A stretch of 64,000 nucleotides of DNA, taken from NCBI GenBank assembly GCA_039621445.1, contig CP154956.1, positions 40,882,437 through 40,946,436 of the forward strand, given 5' to 3'. Shown piece after piece: positions 53,483 to 64,000 of the stretch (position 1 is its first letter; each line of letters starts with the position of its first letter). The position numbers were made by a program, and so were the translations under genes. The notes beneath the pieces were generated by a model. That model saw only the letters and a program-made list of their open reading frames with translations. It did not search any database and had not been told where the DNA came from. Source of the DNA: Euglena gracilis. Lineage: Eukaryota; Euglenida; Euglenophyceae; Euglenales.

Positions 53483-54439
53483 ATATGTATTGTTCTTACT
53501 GCCCCGCTTCTAACCCCACAGGACGCCCCACGAGAGTGAAAAAAGGGGTATTAGACCACCTTTTGCTTTCTAGGGAGCACAGCAAAGGGACCTTGGCTTT
53601 TTTTGTCTCTTACATGGAGCGGAGGCTGTTGTCTAAGCGAAAGCGGACCCAATCCTGCCGGGGAGGTCCAGCCAGGCAGCAGGTTTTTTCGAGCCACGGA
53701 CCCTCCCCATTAGATGAGTTTTATTTCCTGTTTGGCTACCTGAAGGTAGCTGGGTGGGAACCGATTTTTTTTTTTGCTAATTTCTTCCAAAATGGGCGGT
53801 CGTATTGTGGGTCAAATGGTTTTGCACAGATTTGCCATGATTTGTCGTAGTTTGCCAGAGTTTTCCTGGCATTCATCAAGTTTTGATTTTTGGGTCAGGC
53901 GGCCCAGTGCAGTCCAGCACGGTGGTGGCCGTTAACGAGATCGTCCACGGCGACCCGGGCCGGGAGTGGCCCCTCCCGATGCTGATGCGCCCCTGGCCGG
54001 CCCTCCAAGGGCTCCCTGCAGGGTGGGTGTGCGTTGGTTTGGTCCCTGTGCCCTACGCAAGGCAGGTGGGCGGTGTGGGGTGAGGAAGAGGGCAGGCCGG
54101 GCCATAGCTCCCGTCCATCTCCTGCGGACCGTCGCTGCACGTGGACGCGTTCCAGGTGGACTGGGAGGTAGCCCCCCCCCACCCGTGAGCTGGGCTGCTA
54201 ACACGAAACACAACAAAATCAGCCTGGACAAGCTGGGATGCTGGCGGGCAGGCTTGGTTGAAGCACAGTAGTACTGGGTAATTTCTTTGTCTGGCTTCCC
54301 CCCCCAGGTGCATCTGGTCATATACTTCCAGAAGTTTCCCCCCATCTACGAGCGGTTCCCCATCCACGTCACGCAGCACTCACGCCGGGCCTGTGCGGAC
54401 CTGCCCCCACCTTCCACCCCAGCGAAACCGCAGACGTGA
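48253..54439 (+). CDS. VPS26C: VPS26C (DSCR3)-like Retriever subunit, ten exons
   Basis: VPS26C is the arrestin-fold subunit of Retriever (with VPS35L and VPS29), which returns cargo from endosomes to the cell surface. Ten exons give about 327 residues, against 297 in the human protein. The order of motifs follows the family: [142 protein letters not shown] and FPIHVT before a short Pro-rich tail. Phases chain 0-0-2-2-1-2-0-2-0-0. Weak points: the donor of exon 1, the donor of exon 5, and a missing 10-15 residues after ELQL (probably one undetected exon in the 2.2-kb intron). The start is the first ATG of the frame. Confidence 0.78.
48671..48720 (+). CDS. VPS26C: VPS26C exon 2
   Basis: 50 bp, acceptor CCATGCAG, donor AATAA/GTGTGT, phase 0-2. 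Encodes [17 protein letters not shown]. The last codon completes across the intron, leading directly into [10 protein letters not shown]. Confidence 0.6.
48813..48892. repeat. short CACACCCAGT minisatellite
   Basis: About seven imperfect 10-11-bp units in the intron between VPS26C exons 2 and 3. Confidence 0.75.
48986..49186 (+). CDS. VPS26C: VPS26C exon 3
   Basis: 201 bp, acceptor TTCGCCAG, donor TCAG/GTGTCT, phase 2-2. Encodes [20 protein letters not shown] through [20 protein letters not shown] and [10 protein letters not shown]. The Pro-Gly-x-x-x-hydrophobic-Pro-Phe turn is the strongest family match. Confidence 0.8.
49300..49556. mobile_element. decayed hAT-like MITE, family 1, copy C
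   Basis: In VPS26C intron 3. Contains GAATTGCTTTTTTTTGGGAG, GTGACTGACTGA, CTGGTGCCGAAGGTGCCAG, GTGGCCGACCCCCC and GTCAGTG in the order of copy B at 47057. Termini and target duplication are eroded. Confidence 0.6.
49963..50003 (+). CDS. VPS26C: VPS26C exon 4
   Basis: 41 bp, acceptor CCCGCAG, donor TTTG/GTAAGA, phase 2-1. Encodes [13 protein letters not shown]. Confidence 0.75.
50156..50392. repeat. CA-rich microsatellite cluster
   Basis: About 230 bp of CA units with CACCCA, ACGCAC and CATCAC interruptions, in VPS26C intron 4. Long Thr/His and Val/Cys frames here are artefacts. Confidence 0.95.
50638..50737 (+). CDS. VPS26C: VPS26C exon 5
   Basis: Acceptor AAACCAG, phase 1 in. Encodes [20 protein letters not shown], matching the family pattern KDLxKxxEFIVHSAPxxG. 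The donor CAA/GTTCCG at 50738 gives the phase 2 needed by exon 6 but makes the exon about ten residues longer than in relatives; another phase-2 donor is at 50726. Confidence 0.6.
51111..51252 (+). CDS. VPS26C: VPS26C exon 6
   Basis: Acceptor TGCGCAG, donor GAG/GTTTGC, phase 2-0. Encodes [20 protein letters not shown] and [18 protein letters not shown], the start of the second arrestin-fold half. A second acceptor 24 bp upstream has the same phase. Confidence 0.75.
51659..51738 (+). CDS. VPS26C: VPS26C exon 7
   Basis: 80 bp, acceptor CTCGCCAG, donor CAGTT/GTGACC, phase 0-2. Encodes [20 protein letters not shown], matching LTGELVVESSEAAIRSVELQ in human VPS26C. Confidence 0.78.
51960..53060 (-). 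repeat. dispersed, longer copy of the satellite-array family (in VPS26C intron 7)
   Basis: Begins GAGTTCTTATCCCTTT...AGCGAAGCTTACCACC (inverse of the array tail), then GATTATCACCATGA, three CCCGAGTTACGGCC-type segments each followed by AAATATCTCGA, and ends with an inverse 163-bp unit (GGCCTCCCAGACCCGGCAAA, GAGCCGAAAATGAGCC). All array modules except the GC minisatellite are present once, in opposite orientation. Confidence 0.8.
53365..53480. repeat. GT/GC/CA compound microsatellite
   Basis: GTGTGTGCGCGCGCGCG, ACTCACACGCGCGCGCAC and (GT)n with palindromic CGCGCG cores, in VPS26C intron 7. Confidence 0.9.
53918..54026 (+). CDS. VPS26C: VPS26C exon 8
   Basis: Encodes [20 protein letters not shown] then [10 protein letters not shown], matching ATEIQNIQIADGDV...VPIYMVFPRL of the family. 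Start chosen at TCCAG/CACGG to keep phase 2; acceptors at 53899, 53908 and 53913 are possible. Donor TGG/GTGTGC gives phase 0. Confidence 0.65.
54108..54167 (+). CDS. VPS26C: VPS26C exon 9
   Basis: 60 bp, acceptor GCCATAG, donor GAG/GTAGCC, phase 0-0. Encodes [20 protein letters not shown]. An in-frame TAG directly before the exon fixes the acceptor. Confidence 0.72.
54308..54439 (+). CDS. VPS26C: VPS26C exon 10 with stop codon
   Basis: Acceptor CCCCCAG, phase 0. Encodes [20 protein letters not shown] then VT and a Pro-rich tail, TGA at 54437-54439. The family C-terminus is NIVVLLHPDHLITENFPLKL. Confidence 0.75.
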   Translation: MHLVIYFQKFPPIYERFPIHVTQHSRRACADLPPPSTPAKPQT

Positions 54440-54560
54440 CAGCTTTCGTCACATAATGCCCCCTCCTTGGATTCTCGTTCAGCGCGCCGACGGATGTTAC
54501 CTTCTGGTATTGCAGACCTGTTTGCCCGGATGGGTAATCATTTCATCCTTCCCATGAAGA

Positions 54561-54582
54561 CTCGAGATTATCTTATCTCGAG
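54561..54582. terminator. small perfect inverted repeat downstream of VPS26C
   Basis: CTCGAGAT, six bases, ATCTCGAG, about 120 bp past the stop codon. A role in transcript 3' processing is only a guess from position. Confidence 0.2.
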
Positions 54583-54989
54583 ATTTTACCCCCCTTCCCG
54601 CCGATTTATATCCCCGATGTTTTATTTTGCTGAACTGACCAGGGGGCGACTGACTGGTATTGCTGTGTTGTCTCGAGGTGATTGACCTCAAACTAAAGTT
54701 TCAGGTTGGAGGGTAGTCTTTCCCCCAAAATGGCCCTTTTGCGGAGCACCTGAAATTTTTCAAGGCATTTTGCTTTGGATTTTCGCCATTTCCAAAAATG
54801 GCCATAACCCCAAGAGGGGAGGAGGGGTAAAGGAAGCCACAGCATCACCCTGGTCTCCCCCTCTCCCCTCCCATTTTTGGTCAATTTTTGGCCAGCCCTG
54901 AAAAAACAGCTGAATCAGCCCCAATCTGTGAACTCCACAGATCATGAACGACAGGTGGCAATTGCCACAGAGAGGATGACATTCCTATC

Positions 54990-55260
54990 TTTTTTTAATT
55001 ATACTTACTTCTCAAGGTGCAGACAAAACACCTTCACCGCTCACATGTTTTTGTGCGGGGATGAAATGCCAAAAATGGGACAAATTGTCCACCAAAGTGA
55101 ATACATAATCAAAACCGTTGTAGGGGTTCATTTGCACAAAACCCAAACAGAAAACTTCGTTGCACACTGGAAGAATGAGCAAAGAACCCAACTTTCCACG
55201 GCCACTGGGTCGATTTTGTTTTGAAGGGTGCAAATTTCACATGTCATCACAATGGCTTTG
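54990..55260 (-). pseudogene. Ty3-type retrotransposon integrase fragment, decayed
   Basis: On the minus strand the open frame carries the Ty3/gypsy integrase core signature: NGFDYVFTLVDNLSHFWHFI followed by PAQKHVSGEGV, preceded by a basic RPSGRGKLGSLLILP linker as in the segment between the zinc finger and the catalytic core. The frame is cut by stops on both sides, no second catalytic Asp/Glu region, reverse transcriptase or LTR was found, and flanking minus-strand frames to 55670 are unassigned. A dead fragment. Confidence 0.6.
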
Positions 55261-55269
55261 CATTAAGTG

Positions 55270-55985
55270 CCAGGGTTTCAGTAAATTTTTTTTTTTGGCA
55301 GGGGCCACACAAATGGTCATTCGCGATATCCATCTTCTCCCATCACTTGCGAAACCAATTGTAAGCAGTTTGCAGACTCTTTCTCATGCCATGTAGTCGA
55401 TCTCAATGACAATGTTCTTCAAAGAGGCCAAAAATCCACCATCGCGTACAGTTATTTTAAATACATGGGATAATGTGTCAGTTGCAAACACCCACGCACC
55501 AGCACAGAGACATTTGCACCGATGTTTACAATGCAGTGCCAAATGCTGCGCAAATTCCGCTTTTGCCGGATTTTTTTTTTCCAACGAAGGCCCAAACAAA
55601 GGAGCTCCATCTTGAGATACAAACACGGACATATTAATCCCCTCCCTGAACCCCTGCCTAAGCCTCAAGGTATTTCAGGTGTTTTGCTTTTCATGGGGGA
55701 GGGGGGGGCACTATCCATATTTATCAATGTTCAGGCCACAGGTTTCCAAAAACCAGTCAGCACAGTGTAACCCCGATCAACCCCCCCCCCCCCCCAGGGC
55801 AGCCAAATTCCTTCAAATGAAATTTGAGGGGGGGGTCGATGATTTGGGTCTCCGATGTCCCAAAACTGGCAAGATGAATAGTCATTCCACCGCTGTCATT
55901 CTTTGAGGGGCTGAGGTCCAAATATTCCCTGGATTGCGTTGTTATCCCAACGGAATGTCACACTGGACTGCATGGCCCACAATGG
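55270..55985. other. stretch without a recognised gene
   Basis: Moderately balanced sequence with open frames on both strands but no clear domain. It may be further decayed retroelement sequence continuous with the integrase fragment. Confidence 0.35.
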
Positions 55986-56013
55986 TGTTCACCAGGTGCC
56001 CAAAATGCAGTGG

Positions 56014-56352
56014 GGCGTCACTGTCCGTGGATGAACCTTGGCAGGAACGTACATCCCGCGATGGCGTCCATCGCACAGCTGGTGGCTGCCCAAGCATTCC
56101 CGCCTGACCCGGCCATTTGTTAAAAAAAAAAGGAAAAAAAAAAAAAAAAAAAAAAAAACAATTTCTGCAGGGGGTCTCAACCCCCACCCCCTTGGGCCGG
56201 ACCAACAAATGGAGGAGGCAGCTCTTCTCCTCGAGAGCCACCGCGTCACTGTCGTGGATGAACCTGGGCAGGAACGATACAGCCACGCGATGGGCGTCAT
56301 CGCACAGCTGGTGGCTGCCCAAGCCATTCCCGCCTGACCCGGCCATTTGTTA
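56014..56352. repeat. local direct duplication (about 110 bp) separated by a poly-A tract
   Basis: GCGTCACTG...GTGGATGAACC...CGCACAGCTGGTGGCTGCCC...CCTGACCCGGCCATTTGTTA occurs at 56014-56122 and again at 56242-56352 with small indels. Between them lies a poly-A of about 36 bp (56122-56158). The second copy has a long open minus-strand frame, the first does not. Confidence 0.8.
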
Positions 56353-56674
56353 TCCCCCACCTTCCGCCTGCCACCAGCTCCGAGGCCGAAAACGGTGGCA
56401 ATAGAAAGGGCCATGCGAGCACTGCCAGTTCAACCTTCTCACCCCGAAAATCGCGGCGATTGGTGACGTGTGAGCCACAGATTCGCATCGATTCGCAAAG
56501 GTTTTCACGTTGTGCAGCTGCCCACCACTCCTCCACCCAGATTTGGCGAACAATATCGTTTCATGCTTATTCAGATGGCCACAGATCAAAGGGCCATTTC
56601 CTGGCTTCTCTTCATGTCCTTGGCGTCACCAGTGAGATCCAGATGAGCCATTCGTGTCATTTGTTTCCCCCCAG

Positions 56675-57337
56675 CCCAGCAGCCGAGGAGAGGCCGGAGG
56701 TGGGTTGGCTTGCTCCAGAGGTGCAGGAGAGGGAACAGCAGCTGCTGGAGGCGATCCACCACGGGCAGAACCTGTTGGCAGGTGGAGCCCATAAAAATCT
56801 CAAAAAACGAACATTAACTTCGTTTGGGAAAAAGGTTTTGTAAAATTCAGAAAATTTAGATCTGAAACTATAAGATTCATTTTCTTGTAACTTTTCTATT
56901 AAAAATAGGATCTTCAAGATACAAATTTTTTTTCTTGATAAACCTAAACCCCCTGCTCCGCAGCGTCCAGGGAAAGAGGGGTGCTCAAGAAGAAATGGCA
57001 CAGTGCCCCTTGTTGCCCTGCCCTGTGCCAATGGGGATCCGTCAGACCATGGCATTGGGAAGGGTCTGCTGCCTCCCTCTCATCACAGAACTCTGCGAGC
57101 TGCGCGACTCCCAGCGTGGTCCTGCCGCGCCAAGCCCCAGCCACTCCCGCCCCACGCCCCGGCCTCCTGAAACCCCCCAACTGCCTCCTCGCAGCCCCGC
57201 CCCACATACCACATCGGACAGGCTGTCCCCTTTGTGTCCCCGCCCATGCGACCAAATATCTTTTTTTATAGGCATATTTGGACCCAACCTGTTTTGTATC
57301 AGTCTGCATATCAGTTTGCGCCCATCTGCCTCGTACT

Positions 57338-57415
<78 letters not shown>

Positions 57416-58426
57416 TGTGTGGTCGCCATGTCTGGCGTCACACACATGCAGCCATACATATGCAGCATTCACGACTTCTCTCTTCCATTGCAGGGCCATG
57501 CGGTACCGCCACTTTTTGTCGCCGATGGTCAGCCCTGGCAAGAAGCTGCTGCAGTCGGAGATCTCCCGCCTCAGTCAGGTGCCCCCCCCCCCCCAACCTC
57601 GTCCCCTCCCCACGCCGCCAAAGCCGTGCACCTCACCCTTTCCCAGCCCACGCGGCCGTCACAGGCGGTGCAGGGGCAGCAGGCGGCAGCGGCGGACGCT
57701 TCCCGGCGCTGCGAGGACCTCGGCCGCCGCCTCGATCACTGCGAGGCGGAGCGGGACGGCGCGGCGGCGGCGTGCCAGCGCCTGCAGGCCCAGCTGCAGC
57801 ACAGCGAGGCTGCCCAGGGCCGACCCGGCGTCACTGGCAACTTGTGTCATTCCGAGTGCTACCGAGAGTAGATCAATGTCATGAAATGGGTCCCTCATAA
57901 GGGCTGCAATCTCGTTGTGTGAGAGCTGCCGTGAAAATCCGTGTGTTCAAAGGTGGACGCAAGTGACACCCAAATTCGACCAAATGCGAACACAGAGGCA
58001 AATGAAGGATAGTCTGGTGTTCAGCCACTGGTGGCGCCACTGTGCAAATGCAACTGTTGCCAGGGGTGTGTCAATCAGCCTGGGCAAGTCACCCTACCCA
58101 AATGCCCAAGGACGTCCTGGCCCCGACCGCTCCCGTTTGGAGGCTGCCATGGCTGAGGTGTGGACATTGTGGGGGGGGGGGCGACATGCTCTGAATGCCT
58201 TTTTGGGGCATTGTTGTGCACACCCATGTCCCCTGGCCCGGTACACCATTGCCACCATTGCCTCAACTGAGGCGTCCTTTCCATTCGTGTAGTGTGGGTT
58301 GGTGCACAGCTGCAGTGGGACAACGCTCAGCTGCACAAGGAGGTCCGCAGCCTGCTGGCCACCCTCACCCTCCGGGACGGGTGTCCGCCCAGCCGCAGCA
58401 CGTGCTCCGGCGTGTGCCTGCGCTGA
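56675..58426 (+). CDS. small coiled-coil protein, 3' part (spliced)
   Basis: Three exons join in phase 0-0: 57494-57578 (ending KKLLQSEISRLSQ), 57665-57829 (AVQGQQAAAADASRRCEDLG then RRLDHCEAERDGAAAACQRL) and 58310-58426 (LQWDNAQLHKEVRSLLATLT and a short Cys/Ser tail, TGA 58424-58426). Heptad-like Leu/Ala spacing over about 80 residues predicts a parallel coiled coil. An upstream exon at about 56675-56781 (VQEREQQLLEAIHHGQNLLA) has a good acceptor and donor but phase 1, so at least one exon is missing; ELCELRDSQR near 57090 is a candidate. The family is not recognised; coiled-coil sequence alone does not indicate function. Confidence 0.5.
57339..57421. repeat. GT microsatellite
   Basis: About 38 GT units in the intron before exon 57494. 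Confidence 0.95.
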
Positions 58427-59215
58427 CCCCCCCCCTTTCCTGGCTCATGCACCCTCTCTTCTGGATTGGTGTGGCTGGGGACATGCCGATGGACTGGAAG
58501 AGCATGACCAAAGTGCTCCAGACGGTTTTGCAGAAGGTGTTGGGTGGGGTCAGAGCCCCTGGCATCGGCTTGAACCGCAGCATGCTAGCACCAAACAATA
58601 CACGCCACATCATCCTAGCCAGTGGACAGTGGCACACAAATGTTTCCCAGAACCTTGCCTCAAACCCAGACACCACCTCATTTATTGCATGTTCTTTTGA
58701 GTTGAGCTTTGCTTGTGCGTGAACGTGTTTGTGGGTTTGGATCAATCAATCTTTGTCTGGAGACGATACCATTTGACCATTTGCTCACAGTTGCCACCTG
58801 GACTGAACCAGCCTGGACCATCGATGCAGTGGATACAATGTACTGCTCTTCCCCTTCATCCGAGGTTCGCATGTTCATCTGCTTTGTTGCACTGATCAAC
58901 CACACATTTTCTCTTGTAAAACTGAATTTATGGATCTTTTTTTATATATCTTTGGCACTGTGCAAACAGAATTTTTTGTTCCACTTTGAGCGAAGAGCGA
59001 GGGACATTTGCACCCACAACTCCCACCTTTCGGCAAACCAACTGACGCCAACTGATCAAAAATAACTGATACAGAGGCATTGGCCTCGGCCACAATCCAC
59101 CATGTGCCAATGCACTACGTGCCACAACCACACCATCCAATGTTATGCATTATCCATCCGTGCTTTGCACGTATATATTGGGGTGTGCCTTCCGCCTTCT
59201 CCGCTGGGCTTCCCC
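58427..59215. other. stretch without a recognised gene
   Basis: Balanced composition, no splice-phase chain. Likely 3' flank of the coiled-coil gene and intergenic DNA. Confidence 0.4.
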
Positions 59216-59232
59216 AACCCTTCTCCCCAGGT

Positions 59233-59450
59233 TTCCCCACCCAGTGTACGCCGCTCCGTCCAGCAAAGTTGTTCCCAGAAGTCCGAGGCGAGCTCGCTTG
59301 TGTCCTCGCCAGGTTTGGCCAAGGCTGTTCTGTCCACCACTGCGATTATTGCATCGAAGCAGAGGATGTGCTTGCTATGGTTGAGCCTGATGCTATTTCA
59401 TGTGCGCGCTGCTGTTACAAGCGTTGCGGTTCGTTTTTGGTCTTTTGAAA
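59233..59450 (+). CDS. exon-like Ser-rich stretch
   Basis: After CTCCCCAG at 59230, one frame reads VSPPSVRRSVQQSCSQKSEA then SSLVSSPGLAKAVLS. It may be a disordered exon; there is no family match and the donor is unclear. Confidence 0.2.
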
Positions 59451-61280
<1,830 letters not shown>

Positions 61281-61362
61281 AGGCGGTGTTGTGGCAAGGT
61301 GGTGTTGTTGCAAGGTGGTGTTGTGACAACGTGGTGTTGTGGCCAGGTGGTGATGTGGCAAG
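61281..61362. repeat. minisatellite, about 20-bp GGTGGTGTTGTGGCAA unit
   Basis: Four imperfect copies. Confidence 0.8.
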
Positions 61363-61625
61363 GGTTTGGCTTCAAAACAATGATTGGCGGGAAAAAAGGA
61401 AGGAGACACCAAAGGCCAACATGGACAAAGACAAATGTACCTTTCCCACCTTTCCCGAGCCGCCATTCCCATCAACCAAACCCTGTCCTTGCCCAAAGTG
61501 CAGACGCAGTGTTGAACTCACCCCTTTCCAAACCAAGAGTCCCCCCCCCCCCACACCCCGCCTCACATAAAGCCATCAAACCCTGCCCAGGGTTCTCTGC
61601 GTATTTCACGAACTTCACCTCCAGG

Positions 61626-61718
61626 GCGGAGGCCACAACGCGGCCGATGGCTGTGCCGCTGCCTGGCTCCCCCACTCTGGCCCAGAAGGAGCTTTCAGCA
61701 GGCGATGCGAGTCACGAG
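61626..61718 (+). CDS. exon-like stretch, unknown protein
   Basis: Acceptor ACCTCCAG and donor CACGAG/GTATGC frame RAEATTRPMAVPLPGSPTLA then QKELSAGDASHE, a Pro/Ser-rich, probably disordered segment. No family is recognised. Confidence 0.3.
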
Positions 61719-62109
61719 GTATGCGCCACCTGCCGTGGAGATGCAGTGCTTACACGTGGTGAAATGCATATGTGGCATTTACCTACACTTTAGTGCGGGA
61801 CATTGTGTGTTGGGGGGTGGGGGTGCCTAGTTTGAGGAGCATCATTCACTATCAATTTCGCCTATCAGCATCAGCATCAGAGCGTCTACAAAATCAGGAC
61901 TAAAAAATGGCATGCAAAAAAAATGGTCCATGACGTATGTTGTACAGAGAAGGATGTCATTTCTGTTCTGGGGGTCGGGGGGGGGGGGCACTCTCCAGAC
62001 GAGGCCGAAAGCCGAGTAAGTCAAAAAAATGATGCCAAAAAAGTTGGCACACAAGAGCAATTATGGGGGGGATACTGTGCGGGTTCCACTTTCTTCCATT
62101 TCTCAATAC

Positions 62110-62527
62110 CAGGCTTCTGCTTAAGGGGTTCCAGTACCCCCCCCGGGGGGGCTGGACTAGTGCTAGTCCAGATTTGGCCAGTGGGATTTCTAGCAGACCC
62201 CCCCGGGGGGGGTCTGCTAGCAGGGCTAGCTAGTGGTTTTTTTTTCCAGTGACTGGCGCTTCGGCGCTCCAGAAATTTTTTTGGGACCCCCCAAAATGAC
62301 CAAAAATGCCCGTTTTTGGCCATTTTTGGAACAAAGTCAGCCAAAAAAGCCTCATTTCCACCTCGGCATGCAGCGCCGGAGGATTTTTTTTTTACCAGTT
62401 GGGGGGACCCCGGACACCCCCCCCCCCCCACCCGGGGAGGGGGGTCTAGCTAGTCCATTTTTTCCAGTGTCTAGCCGATTGGCTAGCCAGTACCCCCCCC
62501 CCCCCGGGGTTCTTCAGCAAAAGCCTG
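62110..62527. mobile_element. hAT-like MITE, family 2, copy B
   Basis: 418 bp. Left end CAGGCTTCTGCTTAAGGGG, inverted right end CAGGCTTTTGCTGAAGAACC. The interior follows copy A at 47752 module by module and in the same orientation. Flanks CTCAATAC (62102-62109) and CTCAGTGC (62528-62535) agree in 6 of 8 bases, an aged target duplication. Confidence 0.8.
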
Positions 62528-62639
62528 CTCAGTGCTCAGTACTCATCAAGGATACCTCCATTTCAAACATGATTCAACACAAAAGAAAAATAGAATCCAT
62601 CCGTGCTTCAAGACACATTTACTCACAGTGGTAGGTCCA

Positions 62640-63562
62640 ACTCAATCAAATTCTGCTGTAAATTCCTGTCCTTTTCTATCCCATTTATAGGGTAGTGATG
62701 TGAATTATTTTCAAAAAGCTCATGGTCTGAACAAGAAATAGTCCGGAATACCAGATTTACAATCTCGAATTCCTGACTAACAAATAGTCCAACCGTTAAT
62801 TGGGCCATCCATCTCCTTCCATACACAACTAAATCTGAATCATTCCTCTTTTTTTTTCCGTACTGATTTTCGAGTATTGACATCATAACCTGTAATTTGT
62901 AATCAGAAATTATTCATGAATTTGTTGTAGAATTAAATAGCCAGAATGCAATTTTATACAGAATGTAGGGGTAGCGATGGGGGTATCCTGAACGGATGTT
63001 CGTCATGTTTTCAACAGCGAGAGCACGTCTCACTTACATGTAATGGTTGAATCACATCTTTAACACAGAATTTTCACTTTTATGAATTCCTTAAATGATG
63101 AGTATAATTTTTTTGTGAATATCAGTTTTCTAGAAAGAAAAAGTATAAAAGTATAATATAATATGTAGAAATTTACTCATATTCCCTAGCCAAGGATTTT
63201 ATGATAAAATATCTCTATTTTATACAGACATTTAGGGTATTAAACTAATGCTGCAAATGTGAATTGTTGTTGTTCTTGTTTTATTTTTATTAGACAAAAT
63301 AAATGAGATATGGAAATAGAAATGCAGAAGGTATAATAATATAGATAAATATTATAAGACCCAGCAGTATCATTCATTAAAATAAAAAGGGTGTGTGTTA
63401 TTTAAAACATAAAATATGTAAAATAATTATACAATAATAAATTGAAAATAATAATTTATAACAATAATCATTTAATGTAATATAATCTCAATATAATCTA
63501 TTAATATTGGTGGGTATATATATATTATTGTATATTATTATATATTAATTAATATTATAATT
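62640..63562. other. AT-rich block unlike its surroundings
   Basis: About 920 bp with very high A+T, no C/G runs and no microsatellite of the type common elsewhere. The only longer frame is on the minus strand at 62623-62886, including DLVVYGRRWMAQLTVGLFVS; it is not recognised. The block could be an organelle-DNA insertion, an old transposon, or simply AT-rich intergenic DNA. Confidence 0.5.
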
Positions 63563-63564
63563 AC

Positions 63565-63738
63565 AGCCGGTTGCAAAAATGACTGCTCATTGTCTCATGA
63601 TGAACTGCCGACTGTCTCGCCGTAAACTGCCATCGATCTCCAAATGAACGGCCACCCGTCTCAAAATTCTTTCCATGGTCTCAAAATGTGACCGCAATTT
63701 TCTCAAAAGCAATTGCCACTTGTCTCACAATAAAATGC
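63565..63738. repeat. field of subterminal repeats (TGTCTCA / ACTGCC)
   Basis: About seven degenerate units of 19-25 bp, each with GTCTC or TCTCA followed by ATGAACTGCC-like sequence, begin right after ACAGCCGGTTGCAAAAATGA. Such arrays are common near the ends of cut-and-paste DNA transposons, where they bind transposase. Confidence 0.6.
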
Positions 63739-64000
63739 CGGACCCGAGAAAGCAACACACCATCCCGGTTGGAAGGAACACTTTCTGGCCACAGAAAATT
63801 TCACAATGCTATTTGAGGTCCCGCCAAATTACCTGTACAATTTGTTTGAAAGGTCAGAGGGGATCTACCAAAGTGGAGGGAGTGCAGCAGCAACACTCGT
63901 CACAGATGTATTGGCAATGGTCACGGCCAGCGTTGTTTCTGCTGTGCCAGCAATGCATAAATCCAACGTGCTTTCCAAATTGGAACAGTGCAACCGCCGG
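63734..64000 (+). CDS. open frame cut by the window end, unknown protein
   Basis: 89 codons from the base after a TAA (63731-63733) to the last base of the window without a stop; the first ATG is at 63806. It includes HPGWKEHFLATENFTMLFEV, then PPNYLYNLFERSEGIYQSGG and an Ala/Val-rich helix LVTDVLAMVTASVVSAVPAM. Composition is clearly protein-like and unlike the AT-rich block before it. It may start at the ATG or be an exon after an AG near 63748. No family is recognised. Following a field of subterminal repeats, a transposon-encoded protein is a reasonable guess. Confidence 0.5.

Noticed and set aside
56117-56346. HEAT-like protein on the minus strand (LCDDAHRVAVSFLPRF)
   Set aside because: The sequence is half of a local duplication whose other copy is frame-broken, with a poly-A insert between; coding cannot be supported.

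Overview
This window looks like nuclear DNA from an intron-rich, repeat-heavy eukaryote, most likely a single-celled alga or other protist. The support is indirect. Short GC-rich exons (40-200 bp) with canonical GT-AG borders are scattered through long introns full of homopolymers (C and G runs, one C-rich tract of over 500 bp), CT/GT/CTGT microsatellites and repeats. No prokaryotic operon, rRNA, tRNA or CRISPR array was seen. The species cannot be named from the sequence.

Left part (1-10 kb, minus strand): several exons of a tuberin (TSC2)-like gene, the GAP subunit that restrains Rheb/mTORC1. Six consecutive exons (9772 down to 6805) join with matching intron phases and follow the tuberin N-terminal HEAT region. 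A further exon at 2262-2414 fits a later HEAT segment. Its introns carry a hAT-like MITE (1837-2196), the C-rich tract (3717-4248) and a Tc1/mariner-type TIR element (5448-6077). From 11.8 to 13.7 kb on the plus strand, three exons of exactly 84 bp each encode one 28-residue leucine-rich repeat of the ribonuclease-inhibitor/NLRC type.

Middle part (17-35 kb): a roughly 17.6 kb array of repeat modules (163-bp units, hairpin-forming units, G runs, a conserved tail with tRNA-like boxes) in higher-order order, including a segmental duplication of about 6.1 kb. Single dispersed copies of the same family lie at 42.5 and 52 kb in opposite orientation. From 35 to 41 kb there is a large fold-back palindrome, a decayed coding remnant, a 27-bp perfect inverted repeat and a 662-bp tandem triplication bounded by CT repeats.

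Right part (45-64 kb): a VPS26C (DSCR3) gene, a Retriever endosomal recycling subunit, is reconstructed as ten plus-strand exons from 48253 to 54439. A hAT-like MITE ends about 70 bp before its start codon. Downstream are a decayed Ty3-type integrase fragment (minus), a small coiled-coil gene ending at 58426, some unassigned exon-like stretches, a second copy of the MITE found upstream of VPS26C (62110-62527), an AT-rich block (62.6-63.56 kb), and at the right edge a field of subterminal repeats followed by an 89-codon open frame cut by the window end. This last part could be the left end of a DNA transposon.

The clear genes (TSC2-like, LRR, VPS26C, coiled-coil) are unrelated neighbours with no operon logic. 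Most of the DNA is mobile-element or satellite sequence.
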